Positions 1 to 7,139 of a stretch of 10,074 nt of DNA are shown here, piece after piece. The notes under the pieces were generated by a model. The model did no database searches. It saw only the letters and a program-made list of their open reading frames with translations, and was not told the DNA's origin. The DNA lies in assembly GCA_035494015.1 (NCBI GenBank), contig DATJHJ010000019.1, forward strand, positions 1 to 10,074, read 5' to 3'. This DNA comes from CADCTB01 sp035494015. GTDB taxonomy: Bacteria; Actinomycetota; Acidimicrobiia; Acidimicrobiales; AC-14. The translations under genes were made by a program, and so were the position numbers. Positions within the stretch are counted from its first letter, which is position 1. Each line of letters begins with the position of its first letter.

Positions 1-2373
1 GGTTCCCGGGTACAGGCCCCGGATCAGGCTGAGGGCCTCGTCCCGGGTGCGCTCCTCCCAGAACTTCCTTACGTTGGCGAAGTACGGCTCGACGTAGGGG
101 CCGAGCACGTCGTCCTGGCCGAAGACGCCGAAGCCGCCGGCGACGGAGCGCAGGGTGGCCAGGGGCAGGTCGGCCTCGTCGAGCAGCCGGCTCCACGCCG
201 CCGCCTTGGCCTCGGCGGTCGGGCGTGACGCCCGGGCCGACGCGGCCCGGCGCTGGCCGATGTCGGTGGGGTCACGCTCCAGTTCGACCTGGATCAGCGC
301 ACCGTCGTCGTCGGCGGCCACCGACGCCAGGGTCATGACGATCTGCCAGCGCAGGTCGGTATCGACGGCCAGGCCGGCGACCTCCTCGGTGCCGTCGAGC
401 AGGCCGCGGGCGAAGGCCAGGTCCTCGGGCGAGTCGGCCACGGACACGAAGTGGCGGGCCCAGACGAGCTGGCGGTCGCTCCCCGGCTCGGCGCCGGCCA
501 GGCCGGTGCGGGCGGCGCCGGCCAGCGTGGCCCGGGCCGAACTGCGGTTGGCGGGGTCGCCGTACACGTCGACCGCGGTGGCGGCCTGGCCCAGCAGGCG
601 GGCCAGGGTGGCGTCGTCGGCCTCGGCAGGGGCGTGGGCCACGACCAGGTCGAGGTAGCGCCGGGTGGCGAGCTCGCCGTCACGGACCATGTCCCAGGTG
701 GCGGCCCAGCACAGGTTGCGGGCCAGGGGGTCGACGATGTGGCTCAGGTGGTCGGTGAGGGTGGCGACCGAACGGTCGTCGAGGCGGACCTTGGCGTAGG
801 TGAGGTCGTCGTCGTTGAGCAAGAGGAGGTCGGGGACGTGCTCGCCGGCCAGCTCGGGCACCTCGGTCCGCTCGCCGACGACGTCCAGCTCGATGCGACG
901 GTCCCGGACCACCCGCCCGTGCTCGCCCACCCGGTAGAGGCCGACGGCCACCCGGTGGGAGCGCAGGGTGTCGTTTCCGGGCTGGCCCTGCTGGACGATG
1001 GCGAAGGAGTCGTACGTCCCGTCGCCGGCGAAGGAGGCCCGCAGGGTGTTGACCCCGGCCGTCTCCAGCCACTCGTCCGACCACGGCCCCAGCTTGCGGC
1101 CGCTGGTCTCCTCCAGGGTCGACAGGAAGTCGGCCAGCTCGGCGTTGGCCCACTCGTGGCGCCGGAAGTACCGCCGCAGCCCCTCGACGAAGGCGTCGTG
1201 GCCGACCCACGCCACCAGCTGCTTCAGGGTCGACGCCCCCTTCAGGTAGGTGATCCCGTCGAAGTGGAGGCGGACTGCGTCGGTGTCGACGATGTCGGCC
1301 GAGATCGGGTGGGTGGACGGCAGCTGGTCCTGGGCCATGGCCCCGGCCTTCACGCCGGCGGCGAAGCGGACCCACGCGTCCGAGAACCGGGTGGTCGAGG
1401 CCAGGGCGTGGGTGGCCATGTACGTGGCGAAGCTCTCGTTCAGCCACAGGTCGTCCCACCACTTCATCGTCACCAGGTCGCCGAACCACATGTGGGCCAT
1501 CTCGTGCAGCAGGGTGTTGCCCCGGCCCTCGTGCGCCGATTCAGTCTGGCGGGAGCGGAAGACCATGTACTCGTTGAAGGTGACGCACCCCGGGTTCTCC
1601 ATGGCCCCGAAGTTGAACTCCGGGACGAAGAGCTGGTCGTACTTGGCGAACGGGTACGGGTAGCCGAACTCGGCCTCGAAGAAGTCCAGCCCCTGCTTGG
1701 TCAGGGTGAACAGCTCGTCGGCGTCCAGGTACTGGGCCAGCGACTCCCGGCAGTAGATCCCCAGGTCGACCTGGCCGTGGGTGTCCCGGACCACCGAGTA
1801 CGGGCCGGCCACCACGGCAGCTAGGTAGGTCGAGATGACCGGGGTGGGGGAGAAGCGCCAGGTCCCGCCCTCCCGGGTCGACGGGCTGTTCGAGATGACC
1901 GTCCACTCCTCGGGCGCGGTCACCGACAGGGTGAAGGTGGCCTTGATGTCGGGCTGGTCGAAGCAGGCGAACACCCGGTGGGCGTCGTACGGCTCGAACT
2001 GGGTGTGCAGGTACACCTTGCCGTCGGTGGGGTCGGCGAAGCGGTGCATGCCCACGCCCGTGTGCTGGTAGGCGCAGTCGGCCACGATGCGCAGCTCGTT
2101 GTTGGCGCTGAGCCCGCGCAGCGGGATGCGGCTGTGGGCCTTGTCGTAGGACTCCACCGGGATCGACCGCCCGTTCAGTGTGGCCTCGCGCACCCCGACG
2201 GCGTCCAGGTCGATGAACGAGCTGATCCCGTGGAGGTTGGCCTGGAAGCGGATGGTGGTGTCGCTGCGGAAGGTCTCCTCACCCGTGAGGTCGAGTGCGA
2301 CGGTGTAGGAGACGGCCGACAGCTTGGTCGCCCGCTCCTGGGCCTCGGCCCGGGTGAGGTTGTCTTCAGTCAT
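1..2373 (-). CDS. pepN: Aminopeptidase N, M1 family zinc metallopeptidase (3' end outside window)
   Basis: This enzyme removes N-terminal amino acids from peptides, probably in the cytoplasm because no signal peptide is seen. Reading from the ATG at 2373 gives 791 codons without a stop to the window edge. Family members are roughly 850 residues, so a short C-terminal piece is missing. The N-terminal beta domain spans about residues 10-200. The exopeptidase motif GAMEN is at 256-260. The zinc site is HEMAH (H290, E291, H294) followed 19 residues later by E313 in WLNESFA. Tyr376, in the context ITYLKG, is the likely catalytic tyrosine. The rest, from about 510, fits the ERAP1-like helical C-terminal domain. 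The motifs resemble the Streptomyces lividans-type PepN subfamily. I translated the frame throughout and saw no frameshift. The gene is divergent from the glycosyltransferase, 24 bases away. No Shine-Dalgarno sequence lies at usable distance, so a leaderless mRNA is possible. Confidence 0.96.
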   Translation of the reverse strand, partial: MTEDNLTRAEAQERATKLSAVSYTVALDLTGEETFRSDTTIRFQANLHGISSFIDLDAVGVREATLNGRSIPVESYDKAHSRIPLRGLSANNELRIVADCAYQHTGVGMHRFADPTDGKVYLHTQFEPYDAHRVFACFDQPDIKATFTLSVTAPEEWTVISNSPSTREGGTWRFSPTPVISTYLAAVVAGPYSVVRDTHGQVDLGIYCRESLAQYLDADELFTLTKQGLDFFEAEFGYPYPFAKYDQLFVPEFNFGAMENPGCVTFNEYMVFRSRQTESAHEGRGNTLLHEMAHMWFGDLVTMKWWDDLWLNESFATYMATHALASTTRFSDAWVRFAAGVKAGAMAQDQLPSTHPISADIVDTDAVRLHFDGITYLKGASTLKQLVAWVGHDAFVEGLRRYFRRHEWANAELADFLSTLEETSGRKLGPWSDEWLETAGVNTLRASFAGDGTYDSFAIVQQGQPGNDTLRSHRVAVGLYRVGEHGRVVRDRRIELDVVGERTEVPELAGEHVPDLLLLNDDDLTYAKVRLDDRSVATLTDHLSHIVDPLARNLCWAATWDMVRDGELATRRYLDLVVAHAPAEADDATLARLLGQAATAVDVYGDPANRSSARATLAGAARTGLAGAEPGSDRQLVWARHFVSVADSPEDLAFARGLLDGTEEVAGLAVDTDLRWQIVMTLASVAADDDGALIQVELERDPTDIGQRRAASARASRPTAEAKAAAWSRLLDEADLPLATLRSVAGGFGVFGQDDVLGPYVEPYFANVRKFWEERTRDEALSLIRGLYPGT

Positions 2374-2380
2374 GAGGGTC

Positions 2381-2387
2381 AGTATTA
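2381..2387 (-). promoter_or_regulatory. Possible -10 element of pepN (leaderless)
   Basis: On the minus strand the AT-rich string TAATACT covers 2387 to 2381 in otherwise GC-rich DNA. The hexamer AATACT ends 7 bases before the pepN ATG, so transcription would start at or within a base or two of the start codon. No -35 match is visible at normal spacing. The call rests on position and AT content only. Confidence 0.3.
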
Positions 2388-2391
2388 CGCT
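2386..2391 (+). promoter_or_regulatory. Possible -10 element of the GT4 gene (leaderless)
   Basis: TACGCT fits TANNNT. Its last T lies 7 bases before the G of the GTG start at 2398, which is the spacing expected if the transcript begins at the start codon. There is no Shine-Dalgarno sequence before that GTG. The element shares bases 2386-2387 with the candidate pepN -10 on the other strand. Confidence 0.38.
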
Positions 2392-2397
2392 CCTCGG

Positions 2398-3483
2398 GTG
2401 CGCGTCGGCCTGGTGTCCCCGTACAGCCTGTCGCTGCCCGGGGGCGTGCAGGGCCAGGTGCTCGGCCTGGCCCGGGCGCTGCGGGGCCTGGGCCACCAGG
2501 TCCGGGTGTTGGGACCGTGCGACGGCGCCCCACCCGAGGTCGGGATCATCCCCCTGGGCAAGAGCGTGCCGACGGCGGCCAACGGGTCGATGGCGCCGAT
2601 CGCCCCCGACCCGCCCTGCGCCCTGCGCACCATCGCCGCCTTGCGCGACGAGCACTTCGACGTCATCCACCTGCATGAGCCCGTCGCCCCGGGCTGCACG
2701 GTGACCACCCTGGTGTGCGCGGGCGCCCCGATGGTGGGCACCTTCCACGCCGCGGGGACGAGCGCGGCCTACCGGTGGCTGGCCCCGCTGACCTGCTGGC
2801 TGGCCGGGCGGCTCACCGTGCGCTGCGCGGTGTCCGAGGACGCCCGCGACCTGGCCTCCTGCCACCTGGGCGGGGACTACGTCATGCTCCACAACGGGAT
2901 CGACGTCGAGCGCTTCGCCAAGGCCACGCCCTGGCCGACGGAGGGGCCGACGGTGCTGTTCCTGTCCCGCCACGAGTCACGCAAGGGCCTGGACGTGCTG
3001 GTGGACGCCCTCCCGCACCTGCCGGCCCATGCCCGGGTCTGGGTGGCCAGCGACGGCCCCGACACGGCTCGGCTCACGGCGGCCACGAGGGGCGACGAGC
3101 GGGTGGAGTGGCTGGGTCGCATCGACGAGCAGGAGAAGATCCGCCGCCTGCGCGGCGCCAGCGTGCTGTGCGCCCCGTCGCTGCGGGGCGAGTCCTTCGG
3201 GATGATCCTGCTGGAGGCCATGGCGGCCGAGACGCCCATCGTGGCCAGCGACATCCCCGGCTACCGCAACGTCATCGGGGACGAGCACTGCGGCCTGCTC
3301 GTCCCGCCCGGGGACCCGAAGGCCCTCGGCGGCGCCCTGCGGCTGGTGCTGGACGACCCGGACCTGGCCGCATCGCTCTCGGCGGCGGGCGAGGCCCGGG
3401 CCGCGGTGTTCTCCATGGACGGGCTGGCCGAGCGCTACGTCGAGCTCTACCGCTCGGCCATCGACCGGTCGCGGACCCTATGA
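2398..3483 (+). CDS. pimA: GT4 glycosyltransferase, PimA-like phosphatidylinositol alpha-mannosyltransferase
   Basis: PimA transfers the first mannose from GDP-mannose to phosphatidylinositol at the inner face of the membrane, starting PIM and lipoarabinomannan-type glycolipids (known for the family). The product is 361 residues, close to mycobacterial PimA. The N-terminal Rossmann domain starts with RVGLVSPYSLSLPGGVQ, including the GGVQ loop at 15-18, then HLHEP at 91-95 and GTFHA with His117, matching the PimA catalytic-site histidine. In the C-terminal domain, Arg191 and Lys196 match the donor-phosphate-binding pair, and GESFGMILLE carries the EX7E motif (Glu265, Glu273). The GTG at 2398 is chosen because family proteins begin exactly here; the frame stays open far upstream into pepN only by chance. 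The nearby pdxS-pdxT-yebC-ruvC block supports PimA, since mycobacteria keep pimA near the same genes. The usual pgsA and acyltransferase neighbours are absent, so another sugar or acceptor cannot be excluded. Confidence 0.85.
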   Translation: MRVGLVSPYSLSLPGGVQGQVLGLARALRGLGHQVRVLGPCDGAPPEVGIIPLGKSVPTAANGSMAPIAPDPPCALRTIAALRDEHFDVIHLHEPVAPGCTVTTLVCAGAPMVGTFHAAGTSAAYRWLAPLTCWLAGRLTVRCAVSEDARDLASCHLGGDYVMLHNGIDVERFAKATPWPTEGPTVLFLSRHESRKGLDVLVDALPHLPAHARVWVASDGPDTARLTAATRGDERVEWLGRIDEQEKIRRLRGASVLCAPSLRGESFGMILLEAMAAETPIVASDIPGYRNVIGDEHCGLLVPPGDPKALGGALRLVLDDPDLAASLSAAGEARAAVFSMDGLAERYVELYRSAIDRSRTL

Positions 3484-3494
3484 TGGCGGGATCC

Positions 3495-3515
3495 GGCCCC
3501 TCGGCCGGAGGGGCC
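3495..3515 (+). terminator. Perfect 8-bp hairpin between the GT4 gene and lemA
   Basis: GGCCCCTC at 3495-3502 pairs perfectly with GAGGGGCC at 3508-3515 across a 5-base loop. It begins 11 bases after the GT4 stop codon and ends 4 bases before the lemA Shine-Dalgarno sequence (3520-3528). No T-tract follows, so it may be a weak U-less terminator, an mRNA-end stabiliser, or a structure affecting lemA translation. Confidence 0.4.
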
Positions 3516-3532
3516 TCCCGGAGGAGGGTTGC

Positions 3533-4081
3533 ATGCTCACGATCATCCTGATCGTCGTGGTCGTCCTCGTCCTGCTGTATGTGATGGTCACGTACAACGG
3601 GCTGGTTCGGCTGCGGAACCGGATCCAGAACGCCTGGGCGCAGATCGACGTCCAGCTGCGCCGCCGTTACGACCTGATCCCCAACCTGGTGGAAACGGTC
3701 AAGGGCTACGCGGCCCACGAGAAAGGGACCCTCGAGGCCGTCACCCAGGCCCGGGCCAACGCCATCAACGCGCAGGGGCCCGTCGCCCAGGCCGAGGCCG
3801 AGAACCAGATCACCGGGGCGCTGAAATCGCTGTTCGCGGTCTCCGAGGCGTACCCGGACCTGAAGGCCAACCAGAACTTCCTGTCGCTGCAGGAGGAGCT
3901 GAGCAGCACCGAGGGCCGGATCTCCTACGCCCGCCAGTTCTACAACGACGCCGTCCTGCGGCTGAACACCAAGATCCAGAGCTTCCCGTCGAACATCCTG
4001 GCCAACATGTTCGGGTTCAAGGAGCACGAGTACTTCGAGGCCGACGACACCTCCCGCGGCCCGGTGTCGGTGCAGTTCTGA
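3533..4081 (+). CDS. lemA: LemA family membrane protein
   Basis: The product is 182 residues, the normal LemA length. It opens with one hydrophobic segment (about residues 2-20), followed directly by the family signature: YNGLVRLRNRIQNAWAQIDV and then RRRYDLIPNLVETVKGYAAHEK. The remainder is predicted helical, with the conserved ending in which PSNILANMFGF precedes an EYFEAD tail. LemA proteins are anchored by the N-terminal helix, with a helical-bundle domain whose biochemical function is not settled. The ATG is preceded by a strong Shine-Dalgarno sequence (GGAGGAGGG, 3520-3528) at normal spacing. htpX follows after 8 bases. lemA next to an M48 membrane protease is a recurrent arrangement in bacteria, which suggests a shared role in membrane-protein quality control (inference). 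Confidence 0.95.
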   Translation: MLTIILIVVVVLVLLYVMVTYNGLVRLRNRIQNAWAQIDVQLRRRYDLIPNLVETVKGYAAHEKGTLEAVTQARANAINAQGPVAQAEAENQITGALKSLFAVSEAYPDLKANQNFLSLQEELSSTEGRISYARQFYNDAVLRLNTKIQSFPSNILANMFGFKEHEYFEADDTSRGPVSVQF

Positions 4082-4089
4082 GCTAGCCC

Positions 4090-5001
4090 CTGTACGAGCA
4101 GATCTCCTCCAACAAGCGGCGGTCCATCGTCCTGGTCGTGGGCTTCGTCGCCCTCGTCGTGGTCGTGGGCTGGGCCGTCGACCTCCTGCTCGGTTACGGC
4201 GTGGCCGGCGTGGTCATCGCCCTGGTCATCGCCGGGGGCGGGGCCGCGCTGTCCTACTGGAAGTCCGACGCCGTCGCCCTGGCCATGAGCCACGCCCGCC
4301 CCGCCGACCCGACGCAGTACGCCCGCCTGCACAACCTGATCGAGGGCCTCTGCATCGCCGCCGGGCTGCCCAAGCCGCGGGTCTACGTGATCGACGACGT
4401 GGCGCCCAACGCGTTCGCCACCGGCCGCAACCCCCGGCACGCCGCCGTCGCCGTCACCACCGGCCTGCTGGACAAGATGAACCGGGTCGAGCTGGAGGGC
4501 GTGCTGGCCCACGAGCTCAGCCATGTGAAGAACTACGACATCCTGGTCTCCACCCTGGCCGTGACCCTGGTCGGCGTGGTCGCCCTGCTGGCCGACTTCA
4601 GCCTACGCTTCATGTGGTGGGGCGGCCCCCGCCAGCGCGACCACGACCGTAACGGGGGCGGCGGGCCGGCGGCCGCCCTGGCCGTCCTCGGCTTCGTCCT
4701 GCTGCTCGTCGCCCCCCTGATTGGCCGGGTCATGCAGGCCGCGGTGAGCCGCCGGCGCGAGGCGCTCGCCGACGTGAGCGGGGTCGCCCTGACCCGCTAC
4801 CCTCCCGGGCTGATCTCCGCGTTGGAGAAGCTGAAGGAAGACACCACCGTCGTCCACTCGTCGTCGAGGGCCACGGCTCACCTGTGGGTGGAGTCGCCGC
4901 TGGCCCGCAACCCGGGGGAGGGCCGGCTCTCCCGGCTCAACCGGCTGTTCGACACGCACCCGCCCCTGGAGGAGCGGATCCAGGCCCTCAAGGAGCTTTG
5001 A
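4090..5001 (+). CDS. htpX: HtpX-like M48 integral-membrane zinc protease, apparent CTG start
   Basis: HtpX proteases cleave damaged or misfolded membrane proteins. From the CTG at 4090 the product is 303 residues. Hydrophobic segments lie near 13-34, 37-54, 153-175 and 196-215. The zinc site is HELSH (H141, E142, H145), with the third ligand Glu224 in REALAD. The C-terminal FDTHPPLEERIQAL motif is typical of the family. The start is odd. The conserved beginning, (M)YEQISSNKRRS, is encoded directly after a CTG, and the only in-frame codon between this CTG and an upstream TAG (4084-4086) is CCC. There is no in-frame ATG, GTG or TTG before the GTG at 4138. Starting at 4138 would give 287 residues and lose the NKRR charge cluster before the first helix. 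Neither start has a clear Shine-Dalgarno sequence, so translation may be coupled to lemA. The stop TGA overlaps the next gene's ATG by one base. Confidence 0.9.
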   Translation: MYEQISSNKRRSIVLVVGFVALVVVVGWAVDLLLGYGVAGVVIALVIAGGGAALSYWKSDAVALAMSHARPADPTQYARLHNLIEGLCIAAGLPKPRVYVIDDVAPNAFATGRNPRHAAVAVTTGLLDKMNRVELEGVLAHELSHVKNYDILVSTLAVTLVGVVALLADFSLRFMWWGGPRQRDHDRNGGGGPAAALAVLGFVLLLVAPLIGRVMQAAVSRRREALADVSGVALTRYPPGLISALEKLKEDTTVVHSSSRATAHLWVESPLARNPGEGRLSRLNRLFDTHPPLEERIQALKEL

Positions 5002-6026
5002 TGAGACTCGGTTCGAGATGGACGGCGCTGGGGGCCACCCTGGTGCTGGTCCTGGCCGCGGCCTGCGGCGGCAGCGGGAGCAAGGGCGACCGGGCGACGG
5101 CGGGCCAGCCCGCGCCGTCGACGACCGGGGCGCCGGCCGCGGTGGTCGGCACCTTCCCGTTGACCGGCGCGCCGGCCACGGACCGGGCCAAGCTGGCCCG
5201 CCAGGCCGTGGCGGTGAAGATCGACAACAGCGCGGACGCCCGACCCCAGGCCGGCATCGACCACGCCGACGTCGTCTACGAGGAGTTCACCGAGGGGATC
5301 ACCCGCTTCATCGTCGTGTTCCAGTCCTCCGATGCCCCGACCGTGGGCCCGGTGCGGTCCGTGCGCCCGGCCGATCCGAACGTCGTCAAGCCCCTCGGCG
5401 GGCCGCTGGTCTTCTCGGGCGGGAGCCCGGCGGTGGTCGACGTGGTGAAGAGCTCGGGGATCCGCCAGATCACCGAGAACGACACCGACACCCTCAAGCG
5501 CCGGTCGGGCAAGGCCGCCCCCCACAACCTCTACACGACGACCGACGCCCTGTTCCGCAAGGCCGGCGCCGGCAACGCCCCGCCCGCCTTCGCCCAGTTC
5601 CTCCCCGCCGGCCAGGCCTTCGGAGGGGCGGGCGCGGCACCGGTCGCCCGCATCAGCCTGTCGCCCGCCCCCAGCGTGAGCGCGGCCTATCAGTGGGACG
5701 CGGCCAGCAAGACGTGGAAGCGCTCCACCGACGGTAAGCCGCATGTCCTCGAGGGCGGCGCCCAGATCGCCCCGACGAACGTGATCGTCCAGTACACGCC
5801 GTACTCGACATTTCCGCAGGACAAGAAGGTGCGCTTCCCGGAGGTCGTGGGCAGCGGTGACGCGGTGGTCTTCTCGGGCGGGATGATGGTGAAGGCCAAG
5901 TGGAGCAAGTCGGCCGCCGGCGCGGTGACCACCTACGTCGACGCCGCCGGGGCGCCGATCAAGCTGGCCCCCGGCCAGACCTGGGTCCACCTCCAGGAAC
6001 CCGGCGGCGCGCTCACGACCGCATAG
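5001..6026 (+). CDS. DUF3048 (YerB-like) lipoprotein, copy A
   Basis: This is a predicted secreted lipoprotein of 341 residues. Its biochemical role is unknown, as for the YerB/DUF3048 family generally. The N terminus has basic residues, a hydrophobic stretch and a lipobox ending LAAAC with Cys22 as the lipidation site, then a Gly/Ser/Thr/Pro-rich linker. The N-terminal DUF3048 domain starts at PLTG (from residue 53) and includes ARPQ (80-83), EGITRF (98-103) and GPVRSVRP (116-123). A C-terminal domain carries GSGDAVVFSGG, KAKWSK and a PGQTWVHL-like end. The ATG overlaps the htpX stop as TGATG and is served by AAGGAG at 4990-4995, inside htpX, so translational coupling is likely. It is clearly paralogous to the next gene. 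Copy A has one glycine fewer in the motif that copy B reads as EGGITRF. Confidence 0.9.
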   Translation: MRLGSRWTALGATLVLVLAAACGGSGSKGDRATAGQPAPSTTGAPAAVVGTFPLTGAPATDRAKLARQAVAVKIDNSADARPQAGIDHADVVYEEFTEGITRFIVVFQSSDAPTVGPVRSVRPADPNVVKPLGGPLVFSGGSPAVVDVVKSSGIRQITENDTDTLKRRSGKAAPHNLYTTTDALFRKAGAGNAPPAFAQFLPAGQAFGGAGAAPVARISLSPAPSVSAAYQWDAASKTWKRSTDGKPHVLEGGAQIAPTNVIVQYTPYSTFPQDKKVRFPEVVGSGDAVVFSGGMMVKAKWSKSAAGAVTTYVDAAGAPIKLAPGQTWVHLQEPGGALTTA

Positions 6027-6059
6027 GCGGCGGCAAGTCCGAGCAAGGAGCCCGATCGA

Positions 6060-7082
6060 ATGATGTCCAACCGGCCCCGGCGCCTCGTCGTGCCCGTCGC
6101 CGTCCTCCTGCTGGCCGCGGCGTGCGGGAGCGGCGGCGGCAAGAAGGCGGCGGCGACGCCCGCGGCGTCCACCAGCCTGCCGCCGGTGGCCCCGTTGACC
6201 GGCCTGCCCTTGACCGACCAGGCCAAGCTGGCCCGGCCCGCGCTCACCATCAAGGTCGAGAACCCACCCGTCGCCCGCCCCCAGTCCGGGCTCGATGCCG
6301 CCGACGTGGTGTTCGAGGAGGTGGTGGAGGGGGGGATCACCCGCTTCCTGGCCGTCTTCCACTCGACCGACGCCGCCCTCGTCGGCCCGGTCCGGTCGGT
6401 GCGCCCGTCCGACCCCGAGGTCATCGCCCCGTTCGGCGGGTTGTTCGGGTACTCGGGCGGCACGCCCAAGTTCATCAACCTCCTGCGCAGCACGCCGGGG
6501 ATCACGGACGTGGGGGTGGACAAGCTCGACGAGGGCAACGGCAAGGCGTACTTCCGCCGGCCGGGGCGGAACCCGCCCGACAACCTGTACACGTCGACGG
6601 CCAAGCTGTGGGCGGCGGGGCCGCCCCACGCCAAGCCTCCGGCCCCGTTCGCCGCCTTCCTCCCCGCCGGCCAACCATTCACCGCGGCCGCCACCACCCC
6701 CGCCACCCGCCTGACCGCCCAGGTCGGCGACAGCAGCGCGGTGTACGACTACGACCCCGCCGGCGGGGTCTACAAGCGGGGCGGGCTGGTCGAGGGGTCG
6801 GGGAGCATCGCCGCCGCCAACGTCATCGTGCAGTTCACCGGCTACCAGATCAGCCCCGGGGACGAGGACGCCAACGGCACCCCGGTCGAGAAGGCGGTGA
6901 CCGTGGGCAGCGGCGACGCCATCATCGTCTCGGGCGGGCTGGCGGTGAAGGGGAAGTGGTCCAAGCCCTCGCCATCCGCGTACACCACCTACACCGACTC
7001 GACCGGCGCACCGATCAAGCTCCGGCCCGGGCGGACCTGGATCGAGCTGGCTCGGAACGGGGCGGCGGTCACCACCAAATAG
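6060..7082 (+). CDS. DUF3048 (YerB-like) lipoprotein, copy B
   Basis: This is the second, tandem lipoprotein of 340 residues; its function is unknown. The signal region is MMSNRPRR, then a hydrophobic run and LAAAC with Cys22 as predicted lipidation site, followed by a short Gly/Lys/Ala/Thr linker. The DUF3048 core starts at PLTG (from residue 45), with ARPQSG, EGGITRF (90-96) and GPVRSVRP. The C-terminal domain has GSGDAIIVSGG, KGKWSK and PGRTWIEL. It aligns with copy A end to end; the largest differences are in the linker, the middle around residues 140-215 and a short insertion near the PGDEDANG stretch. AAGGAG at 6045-6050 fits the ATG at 6060 (9-base gap) better than the ATG at 6063. The gene lies 33 bases after copy A, probably in the same operon. 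I cannot say whether the copies form a heterodimer or act separately. Confidence 0.9.
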   Translation: MMSNRPRRLVVPVAVLLLAAACGSGGGKKAAATPAASTSLPPVAPLTGLPLTDQAKLARPALTIKVENPPVARPQSGLDAADVVFEEVVEGGITRFLAVFHSTDAALVGPVRSVRPSDPEVIAPFGGLFGYSGGTPKFINLLRSTPGITDVGVDKLDEGNGKAYFRRPGRNPPDNLYTSTAKLWAAGPPHAKPPAPFAAFLPAGQPFTAAATTPATRLTAQVGDSSAVYDYDPAGGVYKRGGLVEGSGSIAAANVIVQFTGYQISPGDEDANGTPVEKAVTVGSGDAIIVSGGLAVKGKWSKPSPSAYTTYTDSTGAPIKLRPGRTWIELARNGAAVTTK

Positions 7083-7116
7083 GACGGCGGCGGAGATAAC
7101 GACGGGGGCAGGATCC

Positions 7117-7139
7117 GGCGACCGCGTAGAATCGTCGCC
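7117..7139 (+). promoter_or_regulatory. pdxS promoter: TAGAAT -10 inside a 6-bp dyad
   Basis: TAGAAT at 7127-7132 is a good -10 hexamer whose last T is 7 bases before the base preceding the pdxS ATG, so the mRNA is predicted to be leaderless or nearly so. No Shine-Dalgarno sequence is present. The -10 is framed by a perfect inverted repeat, GGCGAC (7117-7122) and GTCGCC (7134-7139), which could be an operator or chance in GC-rich DNA. No -35 consensus is seen. Confidence 0.45.

Noticed and set aside
451..1824. A 457-codon open frame on the plus strand
   Set aside because: It is antisense to the intact pepN, whose catalytic motifs are unmistakable. The product is a Val/Gly/Pro/Gln-rich string with no family motif, as expected from GC-rich antisense sequence.
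1978..2397. Extended N terminus for the GT4 glycosyltransferase
   Set aside because: The frame is open upstream by chance within pepN. The protein family begins at the RVGLVSPYS strand, so GTG 2398 is the sensible start.
4884..5000. Extended start for DUF3048 copy A within htpX
   Set aside because: The upstream frame overlaps the conserved HtpX C terminus. ATG 5001 has a ribosome binding site and gives a proper lipoprotein signal peptide.
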